In this document: positions 19,425-27,985 of the stretch, piece by piece
Layout of the letters: each line of letters begins with the position of its first letter
How positions within the stretch are numbered: the stretch's first letter is position 1
Source of the DNA: Xanthomonas pisi DSM 18956
GTDB taxonomy: Bacteria > Pseudomonadota > Gammaproteobacteria > Xanthomonadales > Xanthomonadaceae
Direction: 5' to 3'
Assembly (NCBI RefSeq): GCF_001010415.1
Contig: NZ_JPLE01000034.1
Coordinates: forward strand, 1-64,000
Length of the DNA stretch: 64,000 nucleotides
Notes under the pieces: generated by a model
Seen by the model: only the letters and a program-made list of their open reading frames with translations
The model's database searches: none
Told to the model about the DNA's origin: nothing
Translations under genes and position numbers: made by a program

Positions 19425-21878
19425 TCATTCCTCCACCGTCGCAGCTGGCGCAGCGATGCGCAGCGGTTGGTATTCCTGACGCCGCTCGCCGGCGATGCGC
19501 GCCTTCCATGGGTCGACCAGGCCTTCCAGCGAATACAGCAGGCGCTCGTACAGCGCACGTCGGTTGGCTGCGTCGTCCACCACCTGCGCACGGATGTAGT
19601 CCAGGCCCACGCGCGCGATGTAGTGCACGGTGCGGTCCAGGTAATACGCCTGCTCGCGATACAGCTGCAGGAATGCGCCGGTGTACTCACGCACTTCCTC
19701 GGCAGTGCTCACCTTGACCAGAAAGCGCGCCACCTCGGTCTTGATGCCGCCGTTGCCGCCCACATGCAGCTCCCAACCCGAATCCACTGCGATGATGCCC
19801 ACGTCCTTGATGCCGGATTCGGCGCAGTTGCGCGGGCACCCGGACACCGCCAGCTTCACCTTGTGCGGGCTCCACATATTGGCCAGCATGGTTTCCAGAT
19901 CGATGCCCATCTGCGTGCTGTTCTGGGTGCCGAAGCGGCAGAACTCGCTGCCCACGCAGGTCTTCACCGTGCGGATCGACTTGCCGTAGGCATGGCCGGA
20001 AGGCATGCCCAGATCGCGCCAGACATCCACCAGATCCTCTTTCTTGACGCCCAGCAGATCGATGCGCTGGCCGCCGGTCACCTTGACCATCGGCACCGCG
20101 TATTTGTCGGCGACATCGGCGATGCGGCGCAGTTCGCCGGCGTTGGTCACCCCGCCCTTCATCTGCGGAATCACCGAGAAGGTGCCGTCCTTCTGGATGT
20201 TGGCGTGCGCACGCTCGTTGATGAAACGCGATTGCGGGTCGTCGATGGCCTCATGCGGCCAGGTCGACAGCATGTAGTAGTTGACCGCCGGCCGGCAGGT
20301 GGCGCAGCCGTTGGGCGTGCGCCATTCCATGAAGGCATAGGCCTGCGCGTGGGTCAGCAGCTTGTGTTCGGCAATGGCGCGCCGCACCTCGCCGTGACTC
20401 AGGTCGGTACATGCGCAGACCGCCTTGGTTTTCGGGGTTTCCTGGAAGTTGGAACCCAGGCAGTTCATCAGGATCTGTTCGACCAGGCCGGTGCACGACC
20501 CGCAGGAACTGGCGGCCTTGGTGTGCTTTTTCACCTCGTCCACGGTGAACAGGCCTTGCTCGCTGATGGCTTTGACAATCGTGCCCTTGCACACGCCATT
20601 GCAGCCGCAGACTTCGTCGCTGTCGGACATCGCGCTGGCGCGGTCCTGGCCGCCGGTACCAGCGTCACCCAGCGCGCTTTCGCCGAAGATCAGCTGATCG
20701 CGTTGCGCCTGGATCGGGGTGCCGTCCTTGAGCAGCTTGAAGTACCAGCCACCGTCGCTGGTGTCGCCATACAGGCATGCACCCACCAGCACATCGTCGC
20801 GGATCACCAGCTTCTTGTAGACGCCGCCGGCCGGGTCTGACAACACGATCTCCTCGCAGCCATCGCCGCCAATGAAATCGCCTGCCGAAAACAGGTCGAT
20901 GCCGGTGACCTTGAGCTTGGTCGATGCCACCGAGCCGCGATAAATGCCGATGCCGAACTGCGCCAGATGATTCGCACACACCTTGGCCTGCTCGAACAAC
21001 GGCGCCACCAGGCCATAGGCAATGCCACGATGGTTTGCGCACTCGCCCACTGCGTACACGCGCGGGTCGAAACTCTGCAGGCTGTCGTTGACCACGATGC
21101 CACGCGAGCAATGGATGCCGGCCTCTTCGGCAAGGCGCGTGTTCGGGCGGATGCCGGCGGCCATCACCACCAGGTCGGCGGGGATCTCGCTGCCATCGGC
21201 AAACTTCACCCCGATCACCTCGCCCTGCGCGTTGCCCAACAGTGCGCTGGTGGCGGTGTTCAAACGGAACTCCAGTCCGCGTGCGCGCAATGCCTGTTGC
21301 AACAGATTGCCGGCCACCGGGTCGAGCTGGCGCTCCAGCAACCAACCAGCCAGATGCACCACGGTCACGTCCATGCCGCGTACTTTCAGACCGTTGGCCG
21401 CTTCCAGGCCAAGCAGGCCGCCACCGATCACCACCGCGTGCTGCCTGGTACGCGCGGTGTCGATCATGGTGCGGGTGTCCTGGATATCGCGGTACCCGAT
21501 CACGCCTTTCAATTCATTGCCGGGAATCGGCAACACGAACGGCACCGAGCCGGTGGCGATCAGCAGCCGGTCGTACTCGGCTTCGGTACCATCGGCGGCA
21601 ATCACGCGGCGACGCACGCGGTCGATGCGCGTGACTTGCTTGTTCAAGTGCAGATGGATCCCGTTGTCCCGGTACCACTGCAACGGGTTGAGCACGATAT
21701 CGTCGAACTCCTGCTCGCCGGCCAGCACCGGCGAAAGCAGGATGCGGTTGTAATTGGGATGCGGCTCGGCGCCGAACACCGTGATGTGGTACATGCCCGG
21801 CATCAGCTTGAGCAATTCTTCCACGGTGCGGATGCCGGCCATGCCGTTGCCGATGACGACGAGTCTGGGTTGCTTCAT
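19425..21878 (-). CDS. nirB: Assimilatory nitrite reductase large subunit
   Basis: This enzyme reduces nitrite to ammonium with NAD(P)H. The 817-residue protein has, in order, an FAD/NAD-binding oxidoreductase half with two dinucleotide motifs (VVIGNGMAGIRT near 6-18 and VVIGGGLLGLEAANG near 150), two BFD-type [2Fe-2S] segments (CGCNGVCKG and SSCGSCTG, then CACTDLS and NGCATCRP), and the siroheme/[4Fe-4S] domain (TCVGSEFC and SGCPRNCAES). The start MKQPRLVV was chosen. An in-frame ATG at 21899, just after the narK stop, would add seven residues. It sits between narK and nirD in the nitrate operon and depends on siroheme from CobA/CysG. Confidence 0.95.
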   Translation of the reverse strand: MKQPRLVVIGNGMAGIRTVEELLKLMPGMYHITVFGAEPHPNYNRILLSPVLAGEQEFDDIVLNPLQWYRDNGIHLHLNKQVTRIDRVRRRVIAADGTEAEYDRLLIATGSVPFVLPIPGNELKGVIGYRDIQDTRTMIDTARTRQHAVVIGGGLLGLEAANGLKVRGMDVTVVHLAGWLLERQLDPVAGNLLQQALRARGLEFRLNTATSALLGNAQGEVIGVKFADGSEIPADLVVMAAGIRPNTRLAEEAGIHCSRGIVVNDSLQSFDPRVYAVGECANHRGIAYGLVAPLFEQAKVCANHLAQFGIGIYRGSVASTKLKVTGIDLFSAGDFIGGDGCEEIVLSDPAGGVYKKLVIRDDVLVGACLYGDTSDGGWYFKLLKDGTPIQAQRDQLIFGESALGDAGTGGQDRASAMSDSDEVCGCNGVCKGTIVKAISEQGLFTVDEVKKHTKAASSCGSCTGLVEQILMNCLGSNFQETPKTKAVCACTDLSHGEVRRAIAEHKLLTHAQAYAFMEWRTPNGCATCRPAVNYYMLSTWPHEAIDDPQSRFINERAHANIQKDGTFSVIPQMKGGVTNAGELRRIADVADKYAVPMVKVTGGQRIDLLGVKKEDLVDVWRDLGMPSGHAYGKSIRTVKTCVGSEFCRFGTQNSTQMGIDLETMLANMWSPHKVKLAVSGCPRNCAESGIKDVGIIAVDSGWELHVGGNGGIKTEVARFLVKVSTAEEVREYTGAFLQLYREQAYYLDRTVHYIARVGLDYIRAQVVDDAANRRALYERLLYSLEGLVDPWKARIAGERRQEYQPLRIAAPAATVEE

Positions 21879-21900
21879 TGCCTGGATTCCTGTCGACATG

Positions 21901-23109
21901 TCAGACGCGCGCCGCGCCGGCGGTGGACCATTCGCTGCGCCACTGGGTCTTGACCCCGGCCAGCAACGCCCAGCCGCCCAAAGCGAACGCCGCGAACAGC
22001 CACATGCCCACTGCATAGCTGCCGGTGTGCTGCTTGAGCACACCCAGGCTCGCGGCCAGCGCAAATCCGCCGATGCCCCCGGCCATGCCGATCAACCCGG
22101 TCATGACGCCGATGTCCTGACCAAAGCGTTGCGGCACCAACTGAAACACCGCCCCATTTCCAGCGCCCAGACACAGCAGCGTCAGCACGAACAACGCCAA
22201 CGTCAGCGTGGCGCCACCCGCACCGAACCCGGCGATGCCCACCAGCGTGGCAACCAGCAGATACACGGTGAGCAAGGCACGGGTGCCGCCGACGCGATCG
22301 GCGATGACGCCGCCGAGCGGCCGCATCACCGAGCCAGCCAGCACACAGGCGGCCGTGGCCCAGCCCGCAGTACGTGCATCGAAGCCGAACTGGTCGTGGA
22401 AGTAGCCCGGCAACGCGCTCGCAAAGCCGGAAAACCCGCCAAAGGTGATCGCATAGAAGAACATGAAGCGCCACGCATCGCGGTTACCCACGAGCACGCG
22501 GCCGTAGTCGGACCATTGCTTGCGTGCGACCGGGGTCGGCGCCTCCTTGGCGATCGACGCAAACACGATCAGCGTCAGCACCAATGGAATGCACGCCAGC
22601 CCGAACACGTTTTGATAGCCGAATGCGGCGGCCAGCATCGGCGCAAACAACGCAGCCAGCACCGTGCCGGAATTGCCTGCACCGGCAATGCCCATCGCGG
22701 TGCCCTGATGCTCGGGCGGATACCAGCGCGATGCCAGCGGCAATGCCACTGCAAACGAGGCGCCTGCAATGCCAAGCAAGACGCCCAGCATCAACACCTG
22801 CCCCATGCTGTCGACGCCCAGTTGCCAGGCACCAAACAGCGCCGCGATGACCGCAAGCTGGGCAAGCATGCCGGCACGCTTGGCACCAATGCGATCGGCA
22901 AACATGCCCAGCACCAGGCGCAGCACCGCGCCGCACAGGATCGGCACGGCCACCATCAAGGCGCGCTGCTGCGTGTCCAATCCCAGCGCTTGCGCAATCG
23001 GTACCTGCAACGGCCCGAGCAGATACCACACCATGAAGCTCAGGTCGAAATACAGGAAGGATGCGAACAAGGTGGGCGTGTGCCCGGATCGCCAGAACGA
23101 GCGCTGCAT
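21901..23109 (-). CDS. narK: MFS nitrate/nitrite transporter
   Basis: This 402-residue polytopic membrane protein of the major facilitator superfamily, NarK/NasA family, imports nitrate. Twelve hydrophobic segments are apparent. The nitrate-porter signature appears as the glycine-rich GIAGASFAVALPLASRWYP region in TM5 and GAGNGAVFQLVPQRF in TM8-10. The start MQRSFWRSG at 23109 has AGAGGT five bases upstream; the nine residues upstream in frame are probably untranslated leader. It is the first gene of the nitrate operon, lying directly behind the sigma-54 promoter and the ANTAR/terminator leader. Confidence 0.92.
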   Translation of the reverse strand: MQRSFWRSGHTPTLFASFLYFDLSFMVWYLLGPLQVPIAQALGLDTQQRALMVAVPILCGAVLRLVLGMFADRIGAKRAGMLAQLAVIAALFGAWQLGVDSMGQVLMLGVLLGIAGASFAVALPLASRWYPPEHQGTAMGIAGAGNSGTVLAALFAPMLAAAFGYQNVFGLACIPLVLTLIVFASIAKEAPTPVARKQWSDYGRVLVGNRDAWRFMFFYAITFGGFSGFASALPGYFHDQFGFDARTAGWATAACVLAGSVMRPLGGVIADRVGGTRALLTVYLLVATLVGIAGFGAGGATLTLALFVLTLLCLGAGNGAVFQLVPQRFGQDIGVMTGLIGMAGGIGGFALAASLGVLKQHTGSYAVGMWLFAAFALGGWALLAGVKTQWRSEWSTAGAARV

Positions 23110-23134
23110 AGAGACCTCTTCGAGTGCGATGGTC

Positions 23135-23176
23135 AAAAAAAACGGCGCCCCTCCGGTAAACCGGAAGGACGCCGTT
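23135..23176 (-). terminator. Leader attenuator terminator of the nitrate operon
   Basis: On the minus strand, AACGGCG and TCCGG pair across a TTTA loop with CCGGA and CGCCGTT, and eight T residues follow. It ends about 26 bases before the narK start codon. This is a strong intrinsic terminator placed inside the 5' leader, so transcription of the whole operon should depend on antitermination. The likely antiterminator is NasT, encoded at 25697-26269. Confidence 0.9.
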
Positions 23177-23182
23177 GTCCTG

Positions 23183-23213
23183 GTGCGTGCGGATCGCCGT
23201 TGAACCGCTGCAC
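23183..23213 (-). promoter_or_regulatory. ANTAR hairpin P2 in the nitrate-operon leader
   Basis: On the minus strand, GCGGTTC and GATCCGC pair (one T-T mismatch) around the six-base loop AACGGC, extended below by GTGC/GCAC. The loop has A at position 1 and G at position 4, the hallmark of RNA targets of ANTAR proteins. It lies between hairpin P1 and the leader terminator, which is the classic two-hairpin layout. Confidence 0.82.
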
Positions 23214-23228
23214 CGTGTACGTGTTGTT

Positions 23229-23250
23229 GCAGGCACGCCGTTGCGCCTGC
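23229..23250 (-). promoter_or_regulatory. ANTAR hairpin P1 in the nitrate-operon leader
   Basis: On the minus strand, GCAGGCGC pairs with GTGCCTGC over eight base pairs (one G-T wobble) around the loop AACGGC, the same loop as in P2. A1 and G4 of the loop match the ANTAR consensus. It begins just downstream of the predicted sigma-54 transcription start. Confidence 0.85.
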
Positions 23251-23263
23251 AGGTGAGCATTAC

Positions 23264-23278
23264 GCAATCAGCGTGCCA
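23264..23278 (-). promoter_or_regulatory. Sigma-54 (RpoN) promoter of the nitrate operon
   Basis: The minus strand reads TGGCACG, four bases, then TTGC, with exactly ten bases between the -24 GG and the -12 GC. This matches the sigma-54 consensus essentially perfectly. Transcription should start near 23252, giving a leader of about 143 bases before narK. The promoter implies nitrogen control through NtrC or a similar enhancer-binding protein. Confidence 0.88.
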
Positions 23279-23280
23279 AC

Positions 23281-23605
23281 TCTTTCAACAGTGCACCGCA
23301 TCGCCGCAAGTCGTTGAAAAATCGAAATTTCGGCGCACTTCTCGAAAATCCGCAAGGGCGTCTCGGCAGGCAAAGATGGCTTGCCACTCCCGTCTTTCGT
23401 GCGGCCATGCACCAATAGCGTGCGCCGTCCATTTGATTGTTCCCAAGGCAAGAGCACCATGCCGCACTCAGCGCTCCAGCTGCAGCCAGGCGGCGGAGCC
23501 AGGGCTGCAGCTGCACGCTCCAACCACTGCGAAACACATGGTGTGTCGCGGCGTTGCGTCGCTAGGGCTGCAGGCAAACTGCCGGGAGCGTCGAGGGGGC
23601 GGTGC
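23281..23605. other. Upstream region of the nitrate promoter with a possible NtrC site
   Basis: About 325 bases separate the sigma-54 promoter from the repeat array. At 23409-23423 the sequence GCACC-AATAG-CGTGC differs by one base from the NtrC-type consensus GCACC-N5-GGTGC. It lies about 130-145 bases upstream of the -24 element, a normal enhancer distance. The match is suggestive only. No coding region was recognised here. Confidence 0.45.
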
Positions 23606-24618
23606 GCGGTGCCCTCGCCGCTCGCGGGACACGCTGCGCCCCATCCATGGACGCTCCGTGGCGGCACCCCTGCCGCCACAGGGTCCCGCAAGCGGCGAGG
23701 ACACTGCACAACAACGTTGGCCGGTCGCGTTGTTGAAGACCCACACACCAGCCATCTTGCATGGTCCTTGCCCGACTACCGCTGCGGGACCTTATGCGGC
23801 ATGGATGCCGCATAAGAGCCTCCATGGATGGATTTACGGCGTGTCCCGCGGCGGTGGGCGGGCGAGGGCCATGCAGGAAAGCCACAGCGATCGGCCATCT
23901 GCAAGCATCACCCGCACCATCCAACTATTTCGAAATAGACGAGAGAACGATGCGTCTCGTTGTAATGCGCTAGGTACGTCGAGGATGCGGTGCCCTCGCC
24001 GCTCGCTGGACACGCTGCGCCCCATCCATGGACGCTCCGTGGCAGCAAGGACACCGCACCACAAGGTTGGCCGGTCGCTTTGTTGAAGACCCGCACACCG
24101 GCCATCTTGCATGGTCCTTGCCCGACTACCGCTGCGGGACCTTATGCGGCATGGATGCCGCATAAGAGCCTCCATGGATGGATTTACGGCGTGTCCCGCG
24201 GCGGTGGGCGGGCAAGGGCCCTGCAGTAAAGCCACAGCGATCGGCCCCCTCTGCAAGCATCATCCGCACAATCCAATTATTTCGAAATAGACGAGGTAAC
24301 GATACGTCTCGCCGTGATGCGCTGGGACGTCGATGATGCGGTGCCCTCGCCGCTCGCGGGACACGCTGTGAATCCATCCATGGACGCTCCGTGGCGGCAT
24401 CCATGCCGCCACAGGGTCCCGCAAGCGGCGAGGACACCGCATCAGACCGTTGCTCGGTCGCTCTGTTGAAAACCGCGCACAGCACCATCTCCACGTGCCC
24501 TTGCCTGCTTACCATTGGGGACCTTATGCGGCATGGACTCCGAACAAAGGCCTCCATGAATTGATACACGGCGTGTCCCGCTGTGGTGGCCGGGCAAGGG
24601 CCCTGCGCGAAAACCCTG
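23606..24618. repeat. Array of six alternating inverted repeat elements
   Basis: A roughly 100-bp element occurs in alternating orientation: plus at 23606-23707, minus at 23763-23870, plus at 23987-24057 (about 30 bp missing from the centre), minus at 24113-24220, plus at 24338-24440, and a degenerate minus copy at 24495-24602. Each copy has outer arms (CCTCGCCGCTCGCGGGAC and the matching GTCCCGCAAGCGGCGAGG in plus copies) and an inner palindrome such as TTATGCGGCAT/ATGCCGCATAA. A plus copy, spacer, minus copy and second spacer form a unit repeated about three times with periods of 381 and 351 bp. The second spacer (containing TATTTCGAAATAGACGA) is also conserved. Open frames inside it on both strands are by-products of the repeats. 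No transposase is present. Confidence 0.88.
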
Positions 24619-25692
24619 TCAGTCGTCGCTCGGTGTATCGAACAACCGATTGCGCCGATGATCGCCATCCGGCACGGCCACACCCACGCGTGCCGCAGCA
24701 AGGCGAAAGTTGTCCAACCGATGGATGTCGCGCAGCCGCGCGATATCGTCGTCGTGGATGTCGTGCCATCCCCAGCGGTGGAACTGGCCCAGGAACCACT
24801 CGCCATCCGATAGCCACGGCATGTTCACCGTGCCATTGCGGTGGAAGGCCAGCGCGCTGGCATCGCTCGCCTGATCAACTGCATCGGCATCCAGGCATGC
24901 TGCCAGGTGCGTCGCCGATACGCCGATGTGCGCAGGCTCCGCCAGCCACTGCGCGCATTGCGCGCGGTTGGCTGCGGCAGCATCCAGCCAGCGGCAGGCT
25001 TCCAGCACGCAGGCGGTCAGTCGTTCGGTCAGCTCCGGCTGCAAGGCCGCAAATTCGCGCCGGCAGGCCAACACCTTCTCCGGATGACCGGGCCACAGGC
25101 GACCACTGCCGATCACCCGCACGCCGCTACCCTGCGCCTGTGCCACGGCCGCCCACGGCTCGCCGGAGCAGTAGCCATCGATCAGCCCGCTGGCCAGTGC
25201 CTCGGGCATCTGCGGCGGTGGAATGCTGAGCACATCGACATCGCGCATCGGGTCCACTCCACCTGCGGCCAGCCAGTAGTACAGCCACAACGCATGGGTG
25301 CCGGTGGGAAAGGTCTGCGCAAATACCGCGCGTCGCCCAAGGCGCTGCAGCGCCTGCGGCAGGCTCTGGCCATCGCCCAGCGCCTGCGCCAACGCCGGTG
25401 CCACGGTGATCGCCTGGCCGTTATGGTTGAGCGTCATCAGCAACGCCATCGCGCATTGCGGCCCGGCAATGCCCAGATCGATGGCGTACACCTGGCTCGC
25501 GAGCGCATGCGCCGCCTCCACCTCGCCCGCCAGCAGACGGTCACGCACGCCGGCCCAGGAGGCCTGCCGTTGCAGGTCCAGTTGCAGGCCGTACTTACGA
25601 TCCAGGCCCAGCCGCTGTGCGGCAATCAACGGCGCGCAATCGATCAGCGGCATGTAGGCCACGCGCAGTACGGGGAGTTCGGCTTGGCTCAT
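24619..25692 (-). CDS. nasS: Nitrate sensor NasS (NrtA-like)
   Basis: This 357-residue protein resembles the periplasmic nitrate-binding NrtA/ABC family but lacks a signal peptide, as expected for the cytoplasmic sensor NasS. Recognisable blocks include RVAYMPLIDCAPLIAA near the start, ALASQVYAI, FPTGTHALWLYYWLAAGG near 130, and GYCSGEPWAAVAQ near 175. In other bacteria NasS holds NasT inactive and releases it when nitrate or nitrite binds. The gene follows nasT by four bases. Its stop codon directly abuts the repeat array that separates it from the operon it should control. Confidence 0.9.
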   Translation of the reverse strand: MSQAELPVLRVAYMPLIDCAPLIAAQRLGLDRKYGLQLDLQRQASWAGVRDRLLAGEVEAAHALASQVYAIDLGIAGPQCAMALLMTLNHNGQAITVAPALAQALGDGQSLPQALQRLGRRAVFAQTFPTGTHALWLYYWLAAGGVDPMRDVDVLSIPPPQMPEALASGLIDGYCSGEPWAAVAQAQGSGVRVIGSGRLWPGHPEKVLACRREFAALQPELTERLTACVLEACRWLDAAAANRAQCAQWLAEPAHIGVSATHLAACLDADAVDQASDASALAFHRNGTVNMPWLSDGEWFLGQFHRWGWHDIHDDDIARLRDIHRLDNFRLAAARVGVAVPDGDHRRNRLFDTPSDD

Positions 25693-25696
25693 CTGT

Positions 25697-26269
25697 TCAT
25701 CCCAACAACTCGGCCATGGCCACGATGCGTCGCGCCACTTCGGCCAGCTTGACGCCCTGCTTCATCGCCTGCTGGCGCAGCGCGGCGTACGCCTCAGCCT
25801 CGCTGAGGCCACGTTTTTGCATCAGCAGACCCTTGGCGCGGTCGATCTGCTTGCGGTCCTGCAATGCCTGCTGCACATCGTCCAGGCGTTTGCGCATGCT
25901 GCTCTCGTGCGCAAACCGGGCCAGCGCTACCTGCACGATCGGCGCCAGCCGCGCCGGTGCCAGGCCGTCCACCACGTACGCGGTGACGCCAGCCCCCACC
26001 GCAGCATGGATCAAGGCATCGTCGCCATCGCCGGAAAACATCACCACCGGGCGCGGCGCATGGGTATGCAGCATCGATAACTGCTCCAGCGTATCGCGCG
26101 AAGGCGAATCCACGTCGATCACCACCACGTCCGGCTGCTGGCTCTGCACTGCATGCAGCAACGCACTCACCGATGCCACATCGTCGAGCACCGTGTAACC
26201 GGCACGCGTCAATGCCTGGCGCAGTTCGCCGATGGGCTTTTCGGTATCGTTGACCAGCAAAACACGCAT
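25697..26269 (-). CDS. nasT: Nitrate-responsive antiterminator NasT (ANTAR protein)
   Basis: This 190-residue protein has an N-terminal receiver-like domain (MRVLLVNDTEK, VVVIDVDSPSRDT, VVMFSGDGDDAL) and a C-terminal ANTAR RNA-binding domain (RKQIDRAKGLLMQKRGLSEA, then AYAALRQQAMKQGVKL). ANTAR proteins bind paired hairpins with A1/G4 loops and prevent a downstream terminator from forming. Exactly such a leader lies at 23135-23250. The start MRVLLVND at 26269 is the conserved one but has no clear Shine-Dalgarno; longer in-frame starts at 26335 and 26377 exist. It is divergent from cysG and in an operon with nasS. Confidence 0.92.
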   Translation of the reverse strand: MRVLLVNDTEKPIGELRQALTRAGYTVLDDVASVSALLHAVQSQQPDVVVIDVDSPSRDTLEQLSMLHTHAPRPVVMFSGDGDDALIHAAVGAGVTAYVVDGLAPARLAPIVQVALARFAHESSMRKRLDDVQQALQDRKQIDRAKGLLMQKRGLSEAEAYAALRQQAMKQGVKLAEVARRIVAMAELLG

Positions 26270-26352
26270 TGGCGGCGGCGGGGCGTGTGGACGTGGGCCG
26301 ATGGTGCCATGCAACATGCCGTCGGTGCGAGTCATCTTTCGGAGTGAGCCTG

Positions 26353-27357
26353 ATGCCGTTGTTCCCGTTGTTCGCAAACCTGCAGGGGCGCGCCGTGCTG
26401 GTGATCGGCGGTGGCGAGGTCGCCACGCGCAAGGTGCTCGCGCTGCTCAAGGCGGGCGCGCAGATTCGCCTGTATGCGCACGCGCTCTCGCCCGAGCTTG
26501 CAGAACTCATGTACGCCGGGCGCTTCGAGCAGCTGGGCGGGGAGTTCGATCCGGCCTGGATCGACACGGTCTGGCTGGTGGTGGCGGCCACCGACGACAC
26601 CGATTTGAACCAGCGCGTTGCCGCAGCTGCGGGCGCGCGTCAGCGGCTGGTCAACGTGGTGGACGATGCCGAGCTGTCGACGTATCAGGTGCCGGCGATC
26701 GTGGATCGCGACCCGCTGGTCATCGCCATTTCGTCGGCCGGTGCGGCGCCGATGCTCGCGCGCCGTCTGCGCGAGCGGCTCGAGCGCGAGCTGGATGCGT
26801 CGGTCGGCCGCTTCGCCGGTCTGTTCGCGCGCCACCGCGAACGGATCCGCAGCCAGTTCCCCGATATGAACCGGCGCAGGCGTTGGTTCGATCGTGTGAT
26901 CGACGGGCAGGTGCCATTGCTGCTGCAAGCCGGCGACGATGCCGCAGCCGAAGCGGCCTTCACTGCGGCACTGGACGATGCCGGCACCGTCCCGGCGCGC
27001 GGCAGCGTGCAACTGGTCGGTACCGGGCCCGGCGATCCGGGCCTGCTGACGTTGAAGGCGTTGCGTGCGATGAACCTAGCCGATGTGCTGCTCGTTGGCG
27101 CGGACGTGCCGGAGGCGATCCTGGAACTGGCACGCCGCGACGCCTCACGGCGCGCACTGCCGCCCGAGCCGCAGGCACAACAGGCGCTGCTGCTGGAACT
27201 GGCGCGCGAAGGCTTGCACGTGGTCGCGCTGCGCAGCGGCACCGGCTACTGCGCTGGGGCAACGGCCCCGATCGACGCCGCACTGCAGGCACACGGATTG
27301 GCCTGCGAGCGTGTGCCGGGGATCTGCACCGAACGCTGCAACCAGGTCACGCCGTGA
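26353..27357 (+). CDS. cysG: Siroheme synthase with intact dehydrogenase/chelatase half and remnant SUMT half
   Basis: This 334-residue protein has an N-terminal Met8p-like half (about 1-205): MPLFPLFANLQGRAVLVIGG, with the Rossmann motif VIGGGEVATRK and the dimerisation segment FARHRERIRSQFP. This half oxidises precorrin-2 with NAD and inserts iron to make siroheme. The C-terminal half keeps the first methyltransferase loop (VQLVGTGPGDPGLLTLKALR) but lacks the V-R-L-K-G-G-D-P-x-x-F-G-R-G-G region. It ends after about 115 residues instead of about 240. The methylation step must therefore come from cobA in the nitrate operon. A GGAG Shine-Dalgarno supports the start. It is divergent from nasT. 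Confidence 0.9.
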   Translation: MPLFPLFANLQGRAVLVIGGGEVATRKVLALLKAGAQIRLYAHALSPELAELMYAGRFEQLGGEFDPAWIDTVWLVVAATDDTDLNQRVAAAAGARQRLVNVVDDAELSTYQVPAIVDRDPLVIAISSAGAAPMLARRLRERLERELDASVGRFAGLFARHRERIRSQFPDMNRRRRWFDRVIDGQVPLLLQAGDDAAAEAAFTAALDDAGTVPARGSVQLVGTGPGDPGLLTLKALRAMNLADVLLVGADVPEAILELARRDASRRALPPEPQAQQALLLELAREGLHVVALRSGTGYCAGATAPIDAALQAHGLACERVPGICTERCNQVTP

Positions 27358-27622
27358 CTGAGGGCGGCTGACAGAAACGACGACGCAGCCACCAAGCGGC
27401 CACGCTCGGTGCTCGGAGCGCGCCTGCATGACGCCTGCACTCCGCTGCCTGAGGATCATCCCCCCACCCCACGATTGCGCACTACGTTCTTTGGCGCCCT
27501 GGCCCGCAAACGCACTGCGGCCGTGTCGGGACTGCGCAAATCGCAGGATGGGCGCCTCCTGCATTCCCTTGCTGTGCAGCCCAGTCACGCGCATTCGGCA
27601 GCGGCGCGTCCAACAGGTCGGC

Positions 27623-27985
27623 TCACTCCTTCGGAAACCGCTTGCGCACACTGTCGCGCACATCGATATCGAAGGTCACGTGCAGCGCCATCTGTTCTGC
27701 ATGCCCGGCGCCCGCATCGAAGCTGAAGCGCAACCCCTCGCGGCTCGGGAGCTGGCGGGCGTGTTCTTCCAGCGCGTCACGCGGCACCAGCAATTGCCAG
27801 TGGTCGGTGGCGCAATTGCACGCAGCGTGACCGCCGGTCAGGCTCACGCTATGCCGCACCAGTCGCGCGCCCTGCCCGCTTGGCAGGCGGCTGAGATTGT
27901 CGACGCTGTGCCCGGCCAGCAAGGCGGCCAGTTCGGCCTCGTCGATACGGAACCGCACCTGCTGACCTTCAATCTGGATTTTCAT
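27623..27985 (-). CDS. Small DUF7009-like protein in the moeA-mobA operon
   Basis: This is a 120-residue soluble protein starting MKIQIEGQQVRFRI. It resembles the uncharacterised DUF7009 family, based on this start and on the closing FDIDVRDSVRKRF segment. It has no signal peptide or membrane segment; a CNC pair lies in the middle (HAACNCATDHW). Its start lies 17 bases inside the end of mobA, so translation is probably coupled. The company of mobA and moeA suggests a link to molybdenum cofactor or nitrate metabolism, but there is no direct evidence. Confidence 0.72.
   Translation of the reverse strand: MKIQIEGQQVRFRIDEAELAALLAGHSVDNLSRLPSGQGARLVRHSVSLTGGHAACNCATDHWQLLVPRDALEEHARQLPSREGLRFSFDAGAGHAEQMALHVTFDIDVRDSVRKRFPKE

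Noticed and set aside
23606-24618. First impression of a CRISPR array
   Set aside because: Repeats are about 100 bp, alternate in orientation and have conserved spacers; there are no cas genes.
23562-24806. Several 60-260 codon frames in the repeat array, similar to one another
   Set aside because: They arise from the repeated palindromic DNA on both strands; no ribosome binding site and no shared frame between copies.
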